Positions 6,534 through 9,247 of a DNA stretch of 9,247 nucleotides are shown one piece after another. The position numbers and the translations under genes are program-made. The notes below the pieces were generated by a model. The model did not search any database. It had not been told where the DNA came from and was given only the letters and a program-made list of their open reading frames with translations. The first letter of the stretch is position 1, and each line of letters opens with the position of its first letter. Source of the DNA: Prevotellaceae bacterium UBA4301 (GTDB taxonomy: Bacteria > Bacteroidota > Bacteroidia > Bacteroidales > Bacteroidaceae); contig DGUV01000011.1 of NCBI GenBank assembly GCA_002395775.1, positions 520 through 9,766 on the forward strand. Direction: 5' to 3'.

Positions 6534-8177
6534 ATGAAACGAATGTTGCTGCTCGCATGGGTGCTCCTGCTGACGCTGGGCACTTCTGCACAGAACGAAG
6601 CGAGACGAATCACCGTAACAGAAAACATCCCCTACCGCACCGATGTGGGACCCAACACCGTGCTCGACCTGGCACAGCCCCTCTTCGGTCCGCAACAAGA
6701 CAGGCCAGCGATACTCATCATCCACGGCGGCGGATGGAGCGCCGGCTCAAAGAACGATGCCGTGTACCGCACCCTGATGGTGGACTACGCCATGAAGGGC
6801 TATGTGGTGGCAAACATGAACTACCGGCTGACGCAGGAAGCTCCGCTGCCAGCCTGCATCCAGGACGTGCGCTGCGCCGTGCGCTGGATGAAGGCCCACG
6901 CCACAGAACTGGGCATCGACCCCGCGCGCATAGGCACCTTCGGCCACTCGGCTGGCGGCCACCTGTCGCTGATGATGGGCGTGTCGGCTGACAGCCAAGA
7001 CCTGCAGGAGCCCAACGCCCCCTGGCAGGAACAGAATGCCCGCGTGGCCTGCAGCGTGGGAGGAGCGCCTCCAACAGAAATTGGCAATCCCAACATCCCC
7101 TGGGCACAGCACCCCGAATGGTGGCCCATCGGATACATCACCCGGCAGGAGACCCCCATCCTGGTGCTGCAAGGAGGCGAGGACCCCATCGTGCGCCCCA
7201 ATCTGACTGAGGACTGGGTCAAAAAGATGCAAAAGGCAGGCAACGACATTGACTACGTGAAGGTGCACGGCCAGCACGGTGTGGCCTTCGACCAGCAACT
7301 GGAATTCACCCGCCCTGCCATGGATGCCTTCTTTGCCCGCCATCTGCGCCACACCGACCCGTCGGTCTCCTTCTCCCGACTGAAGGTGCCCGACTACGGC
7401 GGCAGCGGCCCCCACAAGGCCGTGGCCGTGCAAGAGCGCTCGTTGCCCGACTTCGTGGTCTATAGACCTGCCAACCTGCATGCGGCTGCCGCCCGCGAGG
7501 GAGGCAAACTGCCCGTACTCATCTTTGCCAACGGAGGCTGCATGGACACAAGCATCGGCTACGAGAACATGCTCACCGACGTGGCCTCCTACGGCTATGT
7601 GGTGGTGGCCATCGGCGCCATGCAGATGGTGGCCAACCATGCTGGCGAGAAACACACCCCCTCGTCGATGCTGGCCCAGGCCCTCGACTGGATATGTCAA
7701 GAGAGTGCCGACCCGTCGTCATATTATTATAATAAGGTAGCCACAGAGAGAATGGCAGCAGCCGGACACTCATGCGGAGGAGCCCAAGTGCTGGCCAATG
7801 CCGGGGACAAGCGACTTGCAACCTATCTCATCCTGAATGCAGGCATGGGCAAAATGGAAATGGCTGGAGCCAGCGCCAAGTCGCTCAAGGCCCTGCACGG
7901 CCCCATCCTCTATCTGGTGGGCGGGACCAGCGACGTAGCTTGGCAAAACGCGCAGATGGACTACAAGGCCATCAAGAAAGTGCCCGTGGTGCTGGCCGAC
8001 AACACCAAGAGCGGACACGGAGGCACCTACAACCAGCCCCATGGCGGAGCCAACAGCCGCATGGTGCGCGCCTGGCTCGACTGGCAACTGAAGGGTAAGG
8101 AAGAACCCAAGGCTCTCTTTCTGCAAGGCAACCTCACGGGCTACGACGACTGGACCCTCGTCCAGAAGAATTTCTGA
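6534..8177 (+). CDS. Secreted protein with two alpha/beta-hydrolase (esterase-like) domains
   Basis: This is a 547-residue protein starting at ATG 6534 with a signal peptide (KR then LLLAWVLLLTLGTSA, cleavage before QN). ATG 6510 would add eight residues ahead of it. Domain one (about 25-270) resembles BD-FAE-type esterases. It has the oxyanion motif HGGGW (His64), nucleophile elbow GHSAG (Ser139), Asp217 in GGEDPIV and His248 in GQHGVAF. Domain two (about 290-535) is a second hydrolase fold with FANGGC as oxyanion strand, GHSCGG (Ser413), Asp467 in GGTSDVAW and His495 in SGHGGTY. Both candidate triads are complete. Such enzymes remove acetyl, feruloyl or similar esters, often from plant polysaccharides; the substrate here is unknown. 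No carbohydrate-utilisation genes adjoin it. It is convergent with yraN, with 12 bases between stop codons. Confidence 0.85.
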   Translation: MKRMLLLAWVLLLTLGTSAQNEARRITVTENIPYRTDVGPNTVLDLAQPLFGPQQDRPAILIIHGGGWSAGSKNDAVYRTLMVDYAMKGYVVANMNYRLTQEAPLPACIQDVRCAVRWMKAHATELGIDPARIGTFGHSAGGHLSLMMGVSADSQDLQEPNAPWQEQNARVACSVGGAPPTEIGNPNIPWAQHPEWWPIGYITRQETPILVLQGGEDPIVRPNLTEDWVKKMQKAGNDIDYVKVHGQHGVAFDQQLEFTRPAMDAFFARHLRHTDPSVSFSRLKVPDYGGSGPHKAVAVQERSLPDFVVYRPANLHAAAAREGGKLPVLIFANGGCMDTSIGYENMLTDVASYGYVVVAIGAMQMVANHAGEKHTPSSMLAQALDWICQESADPSSYYYNKVATERMAAAGHSCGGAQVLANAGDKRLATYLILNAGMGKMEMAGASAKSLKALHGPILYLVGGTSDVAWQNAQMDYKAIKKVPVVLADNTKSGHGGTYNQPHGGANSRMVRAWLDWQLKGKEEPKALFLQGNLTGYDDWTLVQKNF

Positions 8178-8189
8178 GCCCGGCGACTG

Positions 8190-8867
8190 TCATCGGGGGC
8201 GCTGAAGCTCCGTGACGCTGATGTCCTCGAGATGAGTGATTTCGGGAGTCGGACAGCCCTGTGGCCCCACAACCGTGATGACGTCGAATCGGTGGCAGTC
8301 GATGCCGTGGCTGCAGACATAATGGCTGATGGCCCGGCACAGGTTGAGCAGTTTGACACGCCCGATAGCATCGATGGGGTCGTTGAAGTCGTGATTGCGC
8401 CTCGTCTTCACCTCCACAAAGACATACAAGCGCCCCCTGCGGGCAACGATGTCAATGTCACGATGCCCCGAATGCCAGTCGCGTTCTACAATTTCGTACC
8501 CCCTCTCCCGCAGATAGCGGGCAGCAACCTCCTCGCCCCACTGCCCCAACAAGGCGTGCGGGGCCAGGGAAGGTGTTGCAGCCGGGGAGCCGTCCGTCAG
8601 CAGTTCGCCACAACGCTTCAAGGTATCCGCAATTCGTCCCTCCTCGTCCGGCAGACGGACAGAAAGGCGTTGCAAGGCCAGAAACATCCGGCGCGCCTCG
8701 GACACCCGTCCCTCCCTCATGCGCAGGCGGAACGCATCCACCGCCGTCCAGAACATAGCCACGGAGGCAGCCCGCCCCCTGTCCGTTGCATAGAGTCGGC
8801 GGGCGGCTTCGTAGGCAGCATCCGTGAGTCCCTGCCTTTTCATTTCAAAGATTTCGTTTACGGTCAT
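8190..8867 (-). CDS. yraN: YraN family (UPF0102) nuclease-fold protein with N-terminal helical extension
   Basis: This is a 225-residue protein. Residues about 105-205 are a YraN/UPF0102 domain of the PD-(D/E)xK nuclease superfamily. It has GQWGEEVAARYLRERGYEI at 108-126, RDIDIVA with Asp139, VFVEVKTR with Glu152 and Lys154, and HRFDVITVVG near 182-191. These acidic and lysine residues would form a metal-dependent nuclease centre. The family's biological role is not established; a link to DNA uptake or repair is often suggested. Usual YraN proteins are about 120 residues. Here roughly 100 extra N-terminal residues look all-helical and repeat-like (EIFEMKRQGLTDAAYEAARR, FWTAVDAFRLRMREGRVSEA), similar to tetratricopeptide-like helices and, from memory, shared by other Prevotella YraN proteins. 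The start at ATG 8867 is set by a good promoter just upstream. Confidence 0.88.
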   Translation of the reverse strand: MTVNEIFEMKRQGLTDAAYEAARRLYATDRGRAASVAMFWTAVDAFRLRMREGRVSEARRMFLALQRLSVRLPDEEGRIADTLKRCGELLTDGSPAATPSLAPHALLGQWGEEVAARYLRERGYEIVERDWHSGHRDIDIVARRGRLYVFVEVKTRRNHDFNDPIDAIGRVKLLNLCRAISHYVCSHGIDCHRFDVITVVGPQGCPTPEITHLEDISVTELQRPR

Positions 8868-8890
8868 CCTTGCGTCCGTTTCACCAAGGA

Positions 8891-8922
8891 CAAAGTTACA
8901 AAAGAATCATGAAAACCGCAAA
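8891..8922 (-). promoter_or_regulatory. yraN promoter (Bacteroidota type)
   Basis: On the minus strand, TTTG (8922-8919), 20 bases, and TAACTTTG (8898-8891) match the full Bacteroidota consensus. Transcription would begin near 8885, about 18 bases before ATG 8867. This is the best promoter in the window. Confidence 0.75.
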
Positions 8923-9018
8923 AAGAAGACATTAAATCCCACTATTATCCTGTTCGATAAATTGGAATTTATCAATCCTAAATTGGAAGTTTCATTTTTT
9001 TCTTCGTCACAATCACAT
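8923..9018. other. AT-rich intergenic stretch
   Basis: This stretch lies between the yraN promoter and the end of the partial minus-strand gene. It contains the near-repeat GATAAATTGGAATTTATC (8955-8972), an almost perfect inverted repeat (GATAAATT / AATTTATC around GG), followed by a T run at 8996-9001 that is too far off for a classic terminator. The palindrome could be an operator or a terminator stem for the partial gene. Nothing else is visible. Confidence 0.35.
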
Positions 9019-9247
9019 TTAATGCCTTATGACCTCCAAAAGCGAATCGTTCTTTTCTTGTTCAAATTGATAGCCATCACTTAATCTATAAAAGACAGTA
9101 CAGTGATAGATGCTGTCACTTTCAAATTCCGTCACATCAAGATCTTCTTTAATCAGGTCAAATTCTTTGTATATAGAAAAATAGAATCCCCTCAGTTCAC
9201 CGAAACCGATGTTATTCATACAGTACATATGCCTGTCGATCAGCCCA
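9019..9247 (-). CDS. Unrecognised protein, C-terminal fragment
   Basis: The minus-strand frame is open from the window edge (9247) to the stop at 9021-9019, giving about 75 residues; the true start is outside. An internal ATG at 9228 could start a 69-residue protein, but codons upstream of it stay open (LIDRH before MYCMNN), so the gene probably continues. The sequence is acidic and mixed alpha/beta in character (GFGELRGFYFSIYKEF, then ESDSIYHCTVFYRLSDGYQF) with no membrane segment. I do not recognise a family. Small acidic proteins of this sort are common among toxin-immunity proteins, but that is a guess. Base composition is far more AT-rich than yraN next to it, which hints at recent acquisition. 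Confidence 0.55.
   Translation of the reverse strand, partial: GLIDRHMYCMNNIGFGELRGFYFSIYKEFDLIKEDLDVTEFESDSIYHCTVFYRLSDGYQFEQEKNDSLLEVIRH

Noticed and set aside
6747..7700. 317-codon open frame on the minus strand inside the hydrolase gene
   Set aside because: It is antisense to a clear alpha/beta-hydrolase and rich in His, Val and Gly, as expected from the complement of GC-biased codons. No family motif.
8178..8200. Hairpin between the hydrolase and yraN stops (GCCC-GG-CGA / TCG-G-GGGC)
   Set aside because: There is an internal loop, no T run on either side, and part of it lies in the yraN coding end; too weak to call a terminator.
8232..8912. 226-codon plus-strand open frame opposite yraN
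   Set aside because: It mirrors the yraN coding sequence; yraN has a promoter and conserved nuclease motifs, this frame has neither.
8824..9084. 86-codon plus-strand open frame across the yraN promoter
   Set aside because: It begins within yraN antisense and runs through AT-rich intergenic DNA; the product is low-complexity and has no recognisable motif.
1..9247. CRISPR array, tRNA, rRNA, transposase or phage genes
   Set aside because: I looked for regular direct repeats, cloverleaf-like segments and recombinase motifs on both strands and saw none.

Overview
The window looks like a chromosomal segment of a Bacteroidales bacterium, most likely Prevotella or a close relative. The evidence is direct: promoters of the Bacteroidota type (TTTG, about 20 bases, then TAnnTTTG) precede yraN and cstA. 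Most genes lack a Shine-Dalgarno sequence and start after A-rich leaders. The protein set also fits: pyruvate:ferredoxin oxidoreductase, a Dcu-type C4-dicarboxylate carrier, a short CstA, a DUF6249-like membrane protein with an ECF sigma factor, and a YraN protein with an N-terminal extension. Base composition is mixed. The first 490 bases and 6.5-8.9 kb are GC-rich, while intergenic DNA and the last 350 bases are AT-rich.

Layout. 1-486 (+) is the C-terminal end of pyruvate:ferredoxin oxidoreductase, followed by a clear intrinsic terminator. 715-2160 (+) is a C4-dicarboxylate transporter with its own promoter-like element. 2220-3342 (+) is degenerate: the 5' part of one secreted protein runs into the 3' two-thirds of an M28 metallopeptidase in another frame, with stop codons at and near the junction. 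3469-4971 (+) is a three-gene cassette: a three-helix membrane protein, an ECF sigma factor starting inside the previous stop codon (GTGA), and a two-helix membrane protein that could be the sigma regulator. 4881-6359 (-) is a short CstA transporter whose 3' end overlaps the cassette's last gene by 91 bases. 6534-8177 (+) is a secreted protein with two tandem alpha/beta-hydrolase domains. 8190-8867 (-) is a YraN-family nuclease-fold protein with a helical N-terminal domain. 9019-9247 (-) is the C-terminal end of an unrecognised AT-rich gene that runs off the window.

How the genes relate. The oxidoreductase and the Dcu carrier fit an anaerobic, fumarate-respiring fermenter, and CstA fits uptake of peptides or pyruvate. 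These are separate transcription units rather than a pathway cluster. The only convincing multi-gene unit is the sigma-factor cassette. I saw no RNA gene, CRISPR array, insertion sequence or phage gene. I did not find a clearly new system. The best leads are the chimeric pseudogene, the sigma/membrane-protein cassette and the double-domain esterase.
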